In this document: in pieces, positions 11,434 to 21,108 of the stretch
Layout: each line of letters starts with the position of its first letter
Numbering within the stretch: the stretch's first letter is position 1
Assembly: GCA_020744425.1 (NCBI GenBank)
Contig: JAGMUV010000015.1
Span: forward strand, 496,001-560,000
Direction: 5' to 3'
Length of the DNA: 64,000 nucleotides
DNA from: Dactylonectria macrodidyma
Lineage: Eukaryota > Ascomycota > Sordariomycetes > Hypocreales > Nectriaceae
Made by a program: the position numbers and the translations under genes
Notes under the pieces: generated by a model
Told to the model about the DNA's origin: nothing
The model's database searches: none
The model's input: the letters and a program-made list of their open reading frames with translations, nothing else

Positions 11434-12657
11434 ATGGGCTCCCCCACGCTTCCTCACCTTCCAACCGAAACATTGACGTTCATCTTTGGGTATTTTTGCC
11501 TCCATCGCTGCGAGGATGATCGCCCACCGTGGGGCCTGGGCACCTTGCAACAACACCAACGGCGACTAAACCAACAGAGGGGGCGGCAGCAGCCGGACCG
11601 ATGCTCATGGCATTCGCTCGATCGTTGCCCGCTGCTTTTTAGCAGAATCATTTCACGATTATTATGCCATGGGCCATAGCATTATATCCATGGAGCTCGT
11701 CGCCATGTTGATTGCCCAACTCCCGAATCTCGAGCTTATTCGCATCCGAAACCCATTCATCTATGAGGCCGGCTTCGGTCCGTTTCTAGCAGAGTCTCTG
11801 CCGGCCCTCAACGTCTCTTCCCTGCCCTTCTTGAAGACTTTGGGCATTAGTGTGTTCACTCCGTCGATTCTCGAATTGGCAACCAATCTGGAAGTGCTCA
11901 ACATCCAAAGTTGTTCCATTCCCAGACCAGTTCCCCCTATGCCAAACCTCAAAGTGGTCCGCATCGCAAACAGAGCGCTCACAGAAGAACATCTCCAGAA
12001 CCTGCTCTCCTCATGCACTGGCAACCTTCGTGTCTTCGTATATTTGGCAGCTATAGATACGTTAGATACAAGAGGCTATCGCCGTAGTAGCGATCGCTTT
12101 CGGCTAGGCGGGGCAGTATCACATCTCTACCCCCGTCGACATTCCCTCCAGTCGTTGCATCTCGACCTCCGTGCCGAAAACGTTGCTCAAATTCGCGACA
12201 TCGGAGACGTACGACCCGAGTCTCGTCTCAAGAGCTTCACTACTTTGGAAAACCTATTACTCAGTACAAATGTGGTCCCCTTTCCTTCTGGACAGATGGC
12301 TCCAAGCCTTGATTCGTTGGGTGAACGCTTACCCCCCGTCCATCGTATCGCTTCACGTTGTACATGAAGACAGCTTTCTATCATAAGTGGGAAAATGTTT
12401 AGAAGGAGTTGATCAAACTTACCACCCAGGTGAGGCTTCAGCAAAAGGCATTCCCGAATTTGCGATGGGCCGGGTATGAGCAAGAAGGCTCTTCCAACAC
12501 AGATACTGTAAACTCCATATTTGGTGTGGATGCTGGGCCTGAGAGTTGGCCGAGAAGCGAGTATGGGGATCGAGCTTTGGCGCGCTATGCGGCTTTTGAG
12601 GCAGACATGATAAGTTGTCACTTTCAACCGCTTCCAGAAGGACCTGACGACCTTTGA
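11434..12657 (+). pseudogene. decayed F-box/leucine-rich-repeat-like gene
   Basis: The first frame, from ATG 11434, opens with an F-box-like start (LPHLPTETLTFIFGYFC) and a PPWGLGTLQQHQRRLN stretch seen in fungal F-box proteins, then runs to a stop at 11679. The body continues in another frame from about 11669 with leucine-rich text (MLIAQLPNLELIRI, LATNLEVLNIQSC). Near 12332-12337 a run of six C marks another shift: dropping one base restores LPPSIVSLHVVHEDSF. Further on are TAA 12384-12386 and TAG 12400-12402, after which a related C-terminal segment (QKAFPNLRWAGYE) ends at 12657. No set of GT..AG introns I could find repairs all of these, so I call it a pseudogene. A sequencing error could explain the C-run but not every break. 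Confidence 0.6.
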
Positions 12658-13259
12658 CAACTTCTGACAGCTTCGAGTGTTTAAAACCAATATTAGCAGT
12701 ATTTATCGCCGTCTATCGTATAATACGGACTTGTTCATTGCTGATTTTCATTTCTCTTTCATGAGAAGTCGGCCGGTTAGTAGTTGTTTAAGCTTCTTCT
12801 TGCCCAGCCAGAAGCCAAACAGTGGGGGGAGCCGCAACTCACGTGGTTAGAGGCACACTGAGCGCCAGGCGACAGCACTCGCTGGTTTTACCGAGTCACG
12901 AAGTCACAAAATCAACGACAACATCAAAAAAGCGACTGGCTGCCTTGAGCACAAACCGTGAATCGCCCGAAGCGGCCATTTGCTGGTCTTCGGCCTTTCC
13001 TGCTTTGGTATCACGAGACGTGGCATGTGCACACCTCCGCCTCAACACCAAGCCTCCTCCATTTGGGACCTTCATTTGATCCCCGTCTCTGCTTTTGGCT
13101 GCCTTGTCCTGGCTCTATACTAGCATCGCACTACACCAATTACCTATATATACAACTGCTTGCTCACCTCTTCTTGGACACCCCTCGCCGCTTATCACGC
13201 CCTGGATCCCTTCATCATCGCCATGATTCATTGCATCCTCTATACCCGGCACCTACGTA
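12658..13259. other. intergenic, promoter of the next gene
   Basis: No gene recognised. A TATATATA-like stretch near 13144-13152 lies about 110 nt before the next ATG and could be a core promoter element. Confidence 0.4.
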
Positions 13260-14636
13260 ATGGCCAATCCTCTCCCCCGTTCACAGGACGCCGAGATCCT
13301 CGTCCACACCACTGCGCCCAGTCGCGTTGCTGATGACATCACCTATCGTCAACTCGCACAGGCATATCTCGCCTTCGCGCCTCAAAGTCGCACGAGGCTA
13401 CCATTTGAAGAACCTCTGCTGGGAAGCAGCAGCCCAGAGCAGACTCGAGCATGGCACCAGACATCGGCACTACTAGACCAGGCGTCTGCGATGCCTTCGT
13501 TTGAGCAATCCTTCGAGATCAGTTATCAGGGCATGAGCTTCCGGGGCGTCTTGGATAACCTGTCGTCCCCACGCATAAGGTATGCGCCCACTACTGGAGA
13601 TGTCGTCGTTTCGTCGTCCCAAGAGAGCCATGTTGCGTCGCAGACGCCGTGGTGCGCACCACCCAGCCAGATCAGCGACTCGTATCCCATGCCAGATGCT
13701 GCCTTGTTTCAGGTCTCGCCGACTCGTATTCTACAGAGATATATAGGTAGAGCGGGTTTGCCACAGCCTCCACCGTTGTCTTCGTCCCCTTCGCCCCAAA
13801 GACTACGGCTGCCGTCGCATGACCTGGACAGAGTGGATGTGCCATCCTCACTTCCAGAGCCAGAGCTAGACTCTCTTCCAGCGCATCTCCCTGGCTATAT
13901 AAGCGTCAACCAAACGATACCTGTTACGCCCCAGGTTCACAAGAATCTTGCTGCCTCAGAGGCTCCTTTTGAGTCAAGTGAGCAGTATTTCAATGACACT
14001 GCTTTCGACATCACCCACATATCGAGCAGTGCGGTCAGTGGCGCATCGCCAGCACCACCACATCGCGCAGAATCGGAGCCTGCCCCGGCCAAGCGACCCA
14101 AAGTCAACCATCTGCAACATGGCGACTTGGTTCGGAGCTCGAGCGATACAGGCCCCGTGCTCTCCGCCAGCAACCCGCTCGCCGAAGAACTCAGCAACAG
14201 CCTCGAGATTCGAGCGCCATCGCCACCAGTGGGAGTCGACGACATCGACCCAAAAGACCTCGTTTCGGAGAAGATGGCAAAACTGGCGCGCGACCTTTCA
14301 ACTCGGTACGAGCCAGACTCCAAGAGGGTTATAGATCCCTTCGAGCGCGGCTACTGGCTGCTCGACTGCACGAGCTGGAGCCCAGAGGCCCGCTTCGCAG
14401 CCTGGGTCTTCCTCAACAACTACCTCAGGAGCGGCTTGGCGGGCTGGGGGACGTGGTGTCGGCGTGACGGTAGTCACACCTGGATCCGACTGTACTGCTT
14501 TGGCCATGTCGCCAAGCACACATATCTCTTACTCTATCTTGCCAGCGGGAGGCAATTGAAGCATACCGGTGCCAATTGGCACGGCGCAGATGGAGATGTC
14601 GCGCTCGAGGTGCCTCCGCATGACAGGCAACGGTGA
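13260..14636 (+). CDS. uncharacterised protein, disordered N-terminus with compact C-terminal region
   Basis: Single-exon ORF of 458 residues starting at ATG 13260. I do not recognise the family. Residues 1 to about 340 are Ser/Pro/Gln-rich and look mostly disordered, with a basic patch AKRPKVNHL (near 280) that could be a nuclear localisation signal. Residues about 340-445 look folded, with many aromatics: PFERGYWLLDCTSWSPEARF, then FLNNYLRSGLAGWGTWCRRD, then WIRLYCFGHVAKHTYLLLYL. This tail has no metal-binding or enzyme motif that I recognise. Codon use and a clean long frame support a real gene. It sits alone between the F-box relic and a convergent HMG-box gene. A nuclear or chromatin role is only a guess from the basic patch. 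Confidence 0.75.
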   Translation: MANPLPRSQDAEILVHTTAPSRVADDITYRQLAQAYLAFAPQSRTRLPFEEPLLGSSSPEQTRAWHQTSALLDQASAMPSFEQSFEISYQGMSFRGVLDNLSSPRIRYAPTTGDVVVSSSQESHVASQTPWCAPPSQISDSYPMPDAALFQVSPTRILQRYIGRAGLPQPPPLSSSPSPQRLRLPSHDLDRVDVPSSLPEPELDSLPAHLPGYISVNQTIPVTPQVHKNLAASEAPFESSEQYFNDTAFDITHISSSAVSGASPAPPHRAESEPAPAKRPKVNHLQHGDLVRSSSDTGPVLSASNPLAEELSNSLEIRAPSPPVGVDDIDPKDLVSEKMAKLARDLSTRYEPDSKRVIDPFERGYWLLDCTSWSPEARFAAWVFLNNYLRSGLAGWGTWCRRDGSHTWIRLYCFGHVAKHTYLLLYLASGRQLKHTGANWHGADGDVALEVPPHDRQR

Positions 14637-15204
14637 TTCGGCTTGTAAATATTCGTGGCGCACGAATTAGGAGCATAATGGATGGGGGGTGAAAGTCATT
14701 GGCGTTGTTCTCTAGGTATATTCACATAGCGAGGCGTTAGTCAACTCAGGAGAAAAGGATCTTGCAAATACAGTCCAATACACAATCCAATAGCATAAGC
14801 GACTGGTAACAGAAAGATCGGACATGGTTCTCTTAACTACATAAATACAATATCGCGTGGCGTCTTTGACCAATTCTATCGGGTTTGACTCATTGCTGAC
14901 GTCCCCTCCCCCTGACGGCCATCAATCATAAAGATTCACTCTTGCGTGACACTTGACACTGCGCAACTAGCGTCAATTCCATACATCCGACTGGATACAC
15001 ATTGAAGATGACAAAAGGAATTCCCATATCAACCGGTTCTAGAAATCATCGTACACCCCATCATCATGATCACAACCGCCTACATCTACAAGGGGGTCAC
15101 CCGTTGCTCGCGAGGATCTCCGTATTCCAGACACGGGCGTCGGTGCGGCACGCTGTCAGACAAAACCCTTTAGACACCTTCCCAGTTATTATATCACCCC
15201 TTAT
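14637..15204. other. intergenic between convergent genes
   Basis: 3' flanks of the uncharacterised gene and of the minus-strand HMG-box gene. AT-rich in places; nothing recognisable. Confidence 0.5.
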
Positions 15205-16320
15205 CTACTTGGTCTCAGCGGCCTGGGCCTTCCTTTCCGCATAACGCTTCGCGTTGTATGCGGTTTTCGTTGCGAGGGCTTTGGCCTCTTTAGCTTCCGT
15301 AATGACCTTGGCGAGGTCCTTGGCTTTGTCCCTGATCTCCTTGATTTCAATTTCGTACTTGGCGCTCGCGGCCTCGTGCTGGGTCTGGAAGGGTCGCTTC
15401 TCAGCTTCGCTCAGGGCCTTGTACTCTTGGCCGAGGACCTTCAGGCCGTCTCCGACCGACCCAGTGTTTGTAAAGCCATCGGCGAAGCGAGACTTGACGA
15501 AGAGGGGCCAGGGGCCGACAGGGAGCTTGGGCAGACGCTCATCCTGAATAAGAGGATACTTCTTGTCCGTCATGCGATTGAGGCGGCGGCGCGACTGGTT
15601 GGCGAGGTAAATGCGTTCGGGAGGAAACGACTCTACCCAGGCCTTGAGGGTGGCCTCGTTGGCGGTGCGATTGGCCTGAGCAGTGGCCTCGAGCGCCTGG
15701 TAAGGTTGTAAGCTTCGGGGAGGATCTTAGGCAAGTGGTTATAAGAGGCGTGAGTGGCATCTTACCTCGCGCTCATAAGAATAGAGATTCTTGAATTTGG
15801 CTGCCAGCTCCGTCATCTGGTTCCCGAGGGCTTCGCCAGCCTTCAAATTCTGGGTTACGTACACCATCCAGGGTGTGTCGCCCGTCACCTTGACCTTCTC
15901 GAGCAAGGCAAAGCTCCTGAGCTGGCGGATTCTCAACTTTTCCTCTGCCTCCGGGGAGAGGACCTTCTTGGGCCTCTTGGCGGGGGCGGCCTTGGCCTTT
16001 GGCTTGGCCTTTGGCTTGGCCTTCGGTTTGGCCTTTGGTTTGGCCTTGCTGGCCTTGGTCGCAGCAGCCGTGCTCTTCTTAGCGGTCGCAGTAGTCTTAC
16101 CAGCGGTGGCGGCAGTCTTCTTGGTCGCGGCAGCCTTGGTGGTCGTCTTGGAGGGGGTCTTGGAGGTTGGTAGGGCCGACCATGGTGAGGTGGAAAAGGC
16201 GCGAGCAGCAACGGCTGAGCAAACAACGATATCGCGGGAGAGCAATTGGGACGACGATACGGAGACGCGGGTGCTGGCGCAGATGCGACGAGTCGCGGCC
16301 CGACCGATTGAAGTCAACAT
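15205..16320 (-). CDS. mitochondrial HMG-box DNA-binding protein (ABF2-like)
   Basis: Likely mtDNA-packaging protein. Exon 1 is 16320-15766, the intron 15765-15697 (69 nt, GTAAGA..TTACCAG), exon 2 15696-15205; 348 residues. The start chosen gives MLTSIGRAATRRICASTRVS, an Arg/Ser-rich amphipathic presequence followed by an ARAFSTS cleavage-like motif, as in mitochondrial imports; an upstream in-frame ATG (16533) would hide it. Then comes a Thr/Lys/Ala linker and a KPKA repeat (coded around 15990-16050). Two HMG-box-like units follow: one from about TPWMVYVTQNL across the splice site to KAWVESFPPE, and a clearer one, LPVGPWPLFVKSRF through LSEAEKRPFQTQHEAASAKY. The C-terminus is Lys/Ala-rich coiled-coil-like. 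Lack of a sex-determining MATA_HMG signature argues against a mating-type gene. Confidence 0.85.
15990..16050 (-). repeat. Lys-Pro-Lys-Ala codon repeat in the HMG-box gene
   Basis: Roughly 12-nt units of TTGGCCTTTGGC type on the plus strand encode repeated KPKA on the minus strand, a basic flexible linker ahead of the HMG boxes that could contact DNA non-specifically. Confidence 0.75.
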
Positions 16321-17413
16321 GGTGCTGGTTGAGGTGACAGCAACAGAGAGAGTGGAGAGATAGAGCAGAGCTCGAAGTGGAAGCTTTTCTGTGGTGGAGC
16401 TAGTTGAAGAAGCCGAGGAAAGCAAAGACGCCAGAAGCGCAATCCCAGGATCTGTAAGGCGATGCAATGCCCGAGATGGTCCGTTGCTTAGAGTCGCGTG
16501 CCTTCGTCGTCGGTCGTCGTTGCGGAGGGACAAGAGAGAGGAGGGGGAGTGGTGGACGGGCTGAGGCAGGCTGTCGCAATCGGACGGCAGTCATATTAGA
16601 GCAGCAACAGAAGGTGGGTGGTGTTGCAGTGAGTGCTACCTACCTAGGCCTAGGTAGTCTACCACGAAAACTAAGAGGCCGGTGTCATGGCCTAGTTAGT
16701 CAGCACTGCCGCTCTTGCTCAGGCTTTGATCACCCTTGCTCAGTGAGGATCACCTTATATCACCTTAACCTTCCCCTTCCTTTAATAACCAACGCGACCT
16801 TGAGTTCACACTGTGCTTTAACAACTTCATACAATCTTTGCTATAGTTCAGCGTCTAGTTAGACACGCTAATAGGTAAAAGCTAAAGGCAGATTAGTTAG
16901 TAAGGATGGTACAATGTGAAGGAGTCGACAAGCCGACCTACCTGAGCTAGAGACGTTTCGACCCATAAATTAATGATTTCGCCGTTTTTAACAGCTTTCT
17001 CAGGCCAGCACGATATCTGACCACTCATTGACCTTTTCCCATCTAGCGTTGCTCATTGTCATGCCTACGTCCGCCCCTGAGGAGTCTCGCTCGTGTGCCA
17101 CAACACGTCACCGAATCCGATAAGAGCAACGATTAAACAGGCACTGCAGTGACTGCACCAATAACTAACTAAAAATCACAACCCTAGTAAGCAGTGCCTA
17201 ACACTGACAGAACGACGCACTACGGGCAACTCAGACTTTTCTCACTTTCTCGTAGGAGCCATGGCTTATGAATTTTAAAGTTATTGTGCACAGAAAAACA
17301 AAGCTCGGGAGCTTTGTTTTTGTGGGTCTGTCAGTGATTCCCCCATCCTCTGGATCTGAATCTGAAGCCCCGTCGACCCGATTTTCTATTCACAAGCATT
17401 TGACGTTATCAAG
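16321..17413. other. intergenic with dispersed-repeat fragment and inverted repeat
   Basis: Divergent promoter region. It holds a palindromic CCTAGG cluster near 16641-16662, a segment at 16701-16740 that resembles 24340-24386 (see findings), and a perfect 9-bp inverted repeat AGGCACTGC/GCAGTGCCT at 17139-17147 and 17191-17199. No gene recognised. Confidence 0.5.
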
Positions 17414-18447
17414 ATGCCTGCTACCACGAGAAGCGCCTGGAAGCGAAACACTAGTAACGGAGGCGCCGCGAACCTCAGAGGCTCCGAAGAAGGAGGACCT
17501 CAGGCTTCTGATCCTGTCTCTGGAGTCGACCCTGATTCCGTCTCCGGAGTCGATCCTGATGTTGCTTCTGGAAACGACCCCGGCTTCGCCACGCCGACGG
17601 GTCCTCCACAAACTTCAGACGAAACCAGGGCGTCACCAAAAAGTCGATGGAAGAGGAAAAAACGACCTAAGACACGACGAAACAATACGAAAGCTGTCGA
17701 GAAGCTGTACCAAAAGAAACGACGTCTTAAAAAACAAGCGGCCAAACTACGAAACGCCAAAAAGACCGATGGCTCTGCGGCGGAAGAAGAAGAAGCAGAA
17801 GGAGCTGGCCAGTTTTCTGATTCTGATTTCCAACACGACCTCCCAGCCGCCGAAGTCAAACGTAAGCTTCTCTTACAACCGTCCTCCCCATTTCAATGCT
17901 GATTACAGATCTAGAGCATCAGACTCCAGCCTGGCACGTTCTCTATACGACATATCCAGTTGTGGAGGAGAAGTACCCTCTTGCCTTGACATTCTCCAAG
18001 ACGAGTACCTGGTTGGCCATGGAGGATCATCCATTCTCAAATCTTCTGACTGAAGTCAAATGGGAAGCTTTGAAGAAACAATCCCGAGACGACAATCCCT
18101 TGGAAGAAAGATATGGCGCAGCCCCCTTCAAGATCGATCATTCATGTCACCTTTTAGCTGGTCTACTCCAGGTAGTCGGAGTTCTTGCTCCTAGCCCTTG
18201 CAGAACGTGCGAGAAGGACTGTGGACGTTGGGCGACGTGTGTTATCAGCTACGACCACTCTTCCATCGATATTGCAAAGGGGGCGTGTGCAAATTGCCTT
18301 TACACCTCTGCTGGAAAAGGCTGCTCATTCAGAGACCCGTTACCCCAGGACACGGCGGATACTGATACGAATCCTGAACTGAAAGAGCTCGAGGGGAAAG
18401 GGTTTCCTACGCACTTCGCAGCCAGGGAGGCTATCAAACAAGCTTAA
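17414..18447 (+). CDS. DUF3716-like cysteine-rich protein
   Basis: Exon 1 is 17414-17861, the intron 17862-17908 (47 nt, GTAAGC..ATTACAG) and exon 2 17909-18447; 328 residues. The N-terminal third is low-complexity with SGVDPD repeats and a strongly basic stretch (SRWKRKKRPKTRRN, then KKRRLKKQAAKLRNAKK) resembling a nuclear localisation signal or basic DNA-binding region, followed by Glu-rich sequence. The C-terminal half has regularly spaced cysteines (CRTCEKDCGRWATC, then CANCLYTSAGKGCSF), which fits what I know of DUF3716, a fungal domain of unknown function. The next ORF begins 27 nt after the stop and in the same frame, too close for an ordinary fungal promoter, so the two may share a transcript or be parts of one broken gene. 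No function can be stated. Confidence 0.7.
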
Positions 18448-18474
18448 CAACACAATGGCTATCATATCGTCACG

Positions 18475-21108
18475 ATGTCAGGGAACCTACGCTCAGGGAA
18501 ACCCATATATCAGAAATATCGTTGCTTCCGATATGACGATCTCACTTCAGGTGGCGTAAAAATAGACGATCCCTGCTTTTGGTCCATCCGGGTCGACCTC
18601 GTCGACGGCTCCTGGGTGGTTCAGCAACCAGAGGGTACACACAGTCACGATGCCGTGGACTATAGTATGCCTAAGCCCCGTTGGAGATGCGATGTGTGCG
18701 AGCAGTACTTCTACTAGTTTGAGAAGGACTCACACGTTTGTCCCGGGCCCTATAGCGAATGCTACAAGTGCATCGTCCGCTTCTCAAAGAGCGAGCTCGC
18801 GGTACACAGGCTCACATGTCCGTGGCTCCTCTGCGGTGCTTGCCAAATGCCAAGAATCGAAGACATGAAGCAGCATCGCGAGGAATGTCCTGGTCGACTC
18901 AAGATACAGTGCTGGAAATGCAGACACTACCACGAGAAGGACAAGTACAGAGAACATTTCGAGGCTTGCGAGTATTGGTACTGCAGGCACTGCCTGACGG
19001 CAATATTGGCTTCAGAAAGAGACAAGCATCAAAAGATCTGCGAGGACTGGCAGTGCGCTATATGCTTTGAGAGAATGAAGGAGTCACAAATGGACGAGCA
19101 TCTGCCGAACTGTCCAATCTGGAGATGCGGCTGCTGTATCAGGAAATTCCCGCGGTCAGTGAAGGACGAGCACGTGCAGACCTGCGAGTACTGGTTTTGC
19201 AAACGCTGTCTCACGATCATGTTGAAGACAGAAAGAGACGCTCACTTGCAGAAATGCGAGCGGTGGTGCTGTGGACGCTGTCTCACGACCATGTCGAAGT
19301 CCGAAAGATATCAGCATTTGCAGACCTGCGAGTACTGGCGTTGCTTCCGATGTGGCTATTACTATCTGGCGTCAACGAAAAACAAGCACAAGATCGAATG
19401 TGCCAAAGCACTGCCGGCGTGTTGCAGCCATTGCGGCAAGCATGGGCCACACGACGATGTTTCCAAGCACGAAGCTAAATGCGACGTGCGGACTTGTCCA
19501 GGCTGCACACATCGCCTCAGAGTTGACACCATTCAGGCACATTGGGAGACATGCACAAAGATGACATGCCCTGGCTGCACCCTTGTAGTCGACCGCAACG
19601 AACCTCATGACTGTCCGAAACAGCATTGCTCAATATGCCACACATACTTTCCTCGGGGATGCGAGGACGATCATCTGAGACACTGCAAAGGATTCAAGAA
19701 GATTGACGCTCTTTGCTCGGATGAAGAGTTAGGTCGTGCTATCAGATCAATTTTGTCGCAGGGGTTCCGATTTCCTCTCTTAGAAGGCTGCGCCAAAACC
19801 CTGACAATGTTTTTGAAGCACCCTCGAAACACGTTCATTGTCGATTTCGAGTGCATCCCCTCGGCTGATGGGCCACTGCCCCTTCAAGTAGCTATATTCG
19901 ACGCTTCTGAGCAACAGATAGTTCCCGCCACAGTCATCAATCACGGGATGACGATAGGGGAACTTCGGAACAAGATCAGTCTCTCCAAGTTTCACCAAGC
20001 TCGCGGCATGTTCTCCCCAGTTGCCATAATTCAAAAGTTCTATCCTGGCCAGTACCAAGACAGAACTACAGGTATGACCTGCCATGCGATTGCAGCTCTC
20101 ATAAGAAAGCATGTCGATGTAAGTGTAATATTGAACCTTGCGCATTGCCTCCTCCTCCCACCTACCTTCGAGTCGGCTAAACTGTCTTCCTTCGCCCAGG
20201 AACATGGGCCTCTGAAAGCCTGCATCACTTGGGCATCCCATCCGATCGATATCAGATGCTTGAATTACATCCTCGAGACCGCGGGTGCAGAAGATCTGCT
20301 CGTTCCAGAATGGAAGTTCAAGGATCAACCACTGGGATGGTATTCCACCGTGCGGCGCCAGAAGAAACTCGACGCAAGGACGCTTTCGTTACGACTTGGG
20401 AGGCTCTACGGGGCCTTCTTTCCGGAGGACCGGAAACTAACGTTAGAAGCCCACGATGCCGGGGCTGACGTAACCATGACAATTCGATTGGTGAAAGCGT
20501 ACCTGCTGAGGGCCTTCGGCATGCCTCTTCCTGGGAAAATTGATTCCCACTTCTCCTCAGCTGACACGGGCGCGAAGGGATGGGAACTGGACGCTGAGAA
20601 GTTGCTCGAACTTCTCGAGGAAGCGACCTCCAGTATCGCCTCGAGCGAAGTCGTCGACGATGACGAGAACAGCCAAAGCAACCTCAATGAGCTCTTGAAC
20701 GAAGACGAGAAATTTTTGGGGGACATCCCAGGCGATGAATCTGTAGAGGAACTCTCAATCAAACTTGAGGAGGAGAACCTCTTTGAGGATCATCTGGGCC
20801 AGAACGCGGAATTCTTGGCGGTATTCTTGAGACAGAACCGGAATTTCCTGGATGAGGATGATACAGATCTTTTCGTCGCCGACGCACACGCTATGAACAC
20901 AATTGAGGGTTCTACGAGCGGTGACAACAAGGGCCTTGGAGGGCCGACCACACCAGCTACAAAGATCACAAAAGGAAAGAGGGCCGCAAGGACCACAGGG
21001 GCCACCAAGGCCACCAAGGCCACCAAGACTAACAATCCCAACGCGGACTACAACCCCAGCAAAAAAGACCACAACAGCAACAATAACGGCGAGTCCATAG
21101 ACGAGTAG
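18475..21108 (+). CDS. zinc-finger-array/DEDDh exonuclease-like protein with an in-frame UAG
   Basis: One frame runs from ATG 18475 to the stop at 21106-21108, 877 residues counting one internal TAG at 18715-18717 as a residue. First comes a C..C..HxH unit (DPCFWSIRVDLVDGSWVV, then GTHSHD) resembling WRKY-GCM1/FAR1 DNA-binding fingers of Mutator-like elements. Next are about fourteen CCHC fingers (18688-19686). Then an RNase-H-fold domain with DEDDh motifs: IVDFECIP (Asp 19843, Glu 19849), HPIDIRCL, and AHDAGAD (His 20452, Asp 20467), suggesting a 3'-5' exonuclease on nucleic acid. The tail is acidic, then Lys/Thr-rich. The TAG takes the place of a single residue inside finger 1. The later ATG 18847 falls inside finger 3 and would cut the array. 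Options are UAG editing to Trp, readthrough, or a pseudogene. Nothing here is a family I can name. Confidence 0.6.
18688..19686 (+). repeat. tandem array of about fourteen CCHC zinc fingers
   Basis: Repeated units of C-x2-C-x11-H-x3-C, about 22-24 residues apart, such as CAICFERMKESQMDEHLPNC and CKRCLTIMLKTERDAHLQKC. Units 2 and 4-12 keep the spacing; unit 1 ends HVC, unit 3 has x10, and units 13-14 are looser. Two neighbouring units share CLTxMxKxER and similar DNA, suggesting recent duplication. Confidence 0.85.
18704..18730 (+). promoter_or_regulatory. predicted mRNA hairpin with the UAG in its loop
   Basis: AGT-A-CTTCT (18704-18712) pairs with AGAAG-G-ACT (18722-18730), an 8-bp stem with one A.G mismatch. 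The 9-nt loop ACTAGTTTG (18713-18721) contains the in-frame TAG. U before and G after the A (18716) match the preference of fungal sexual-stage A-to-I editing, which favours hairpin loops. A hairpin this small can also arise by chance. Confidence 0.4.

Noticed and set aside
15739..16533. Longer N-terminus for the HMG-box protein from ATG 16533
   Set aside because: It would bury the evident mitochondrial presequence that starts at ATG 16320 behind about 70 low-complexity residues.
18847..21108. Starting the zinc-finger gene at ATG 18847
   Set aside because: This Met lies inside the third finger, after its C-x2-C pair, so the start would truncate a conserved repeat.
17414..21108. CRISPR-like or prokaryotic defence locus suggested by the repeat array and nuclease
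   Set aside because: The repeats are protein-coding zinc fingers without spacers, and the DNA is clearly fungal nuclear.
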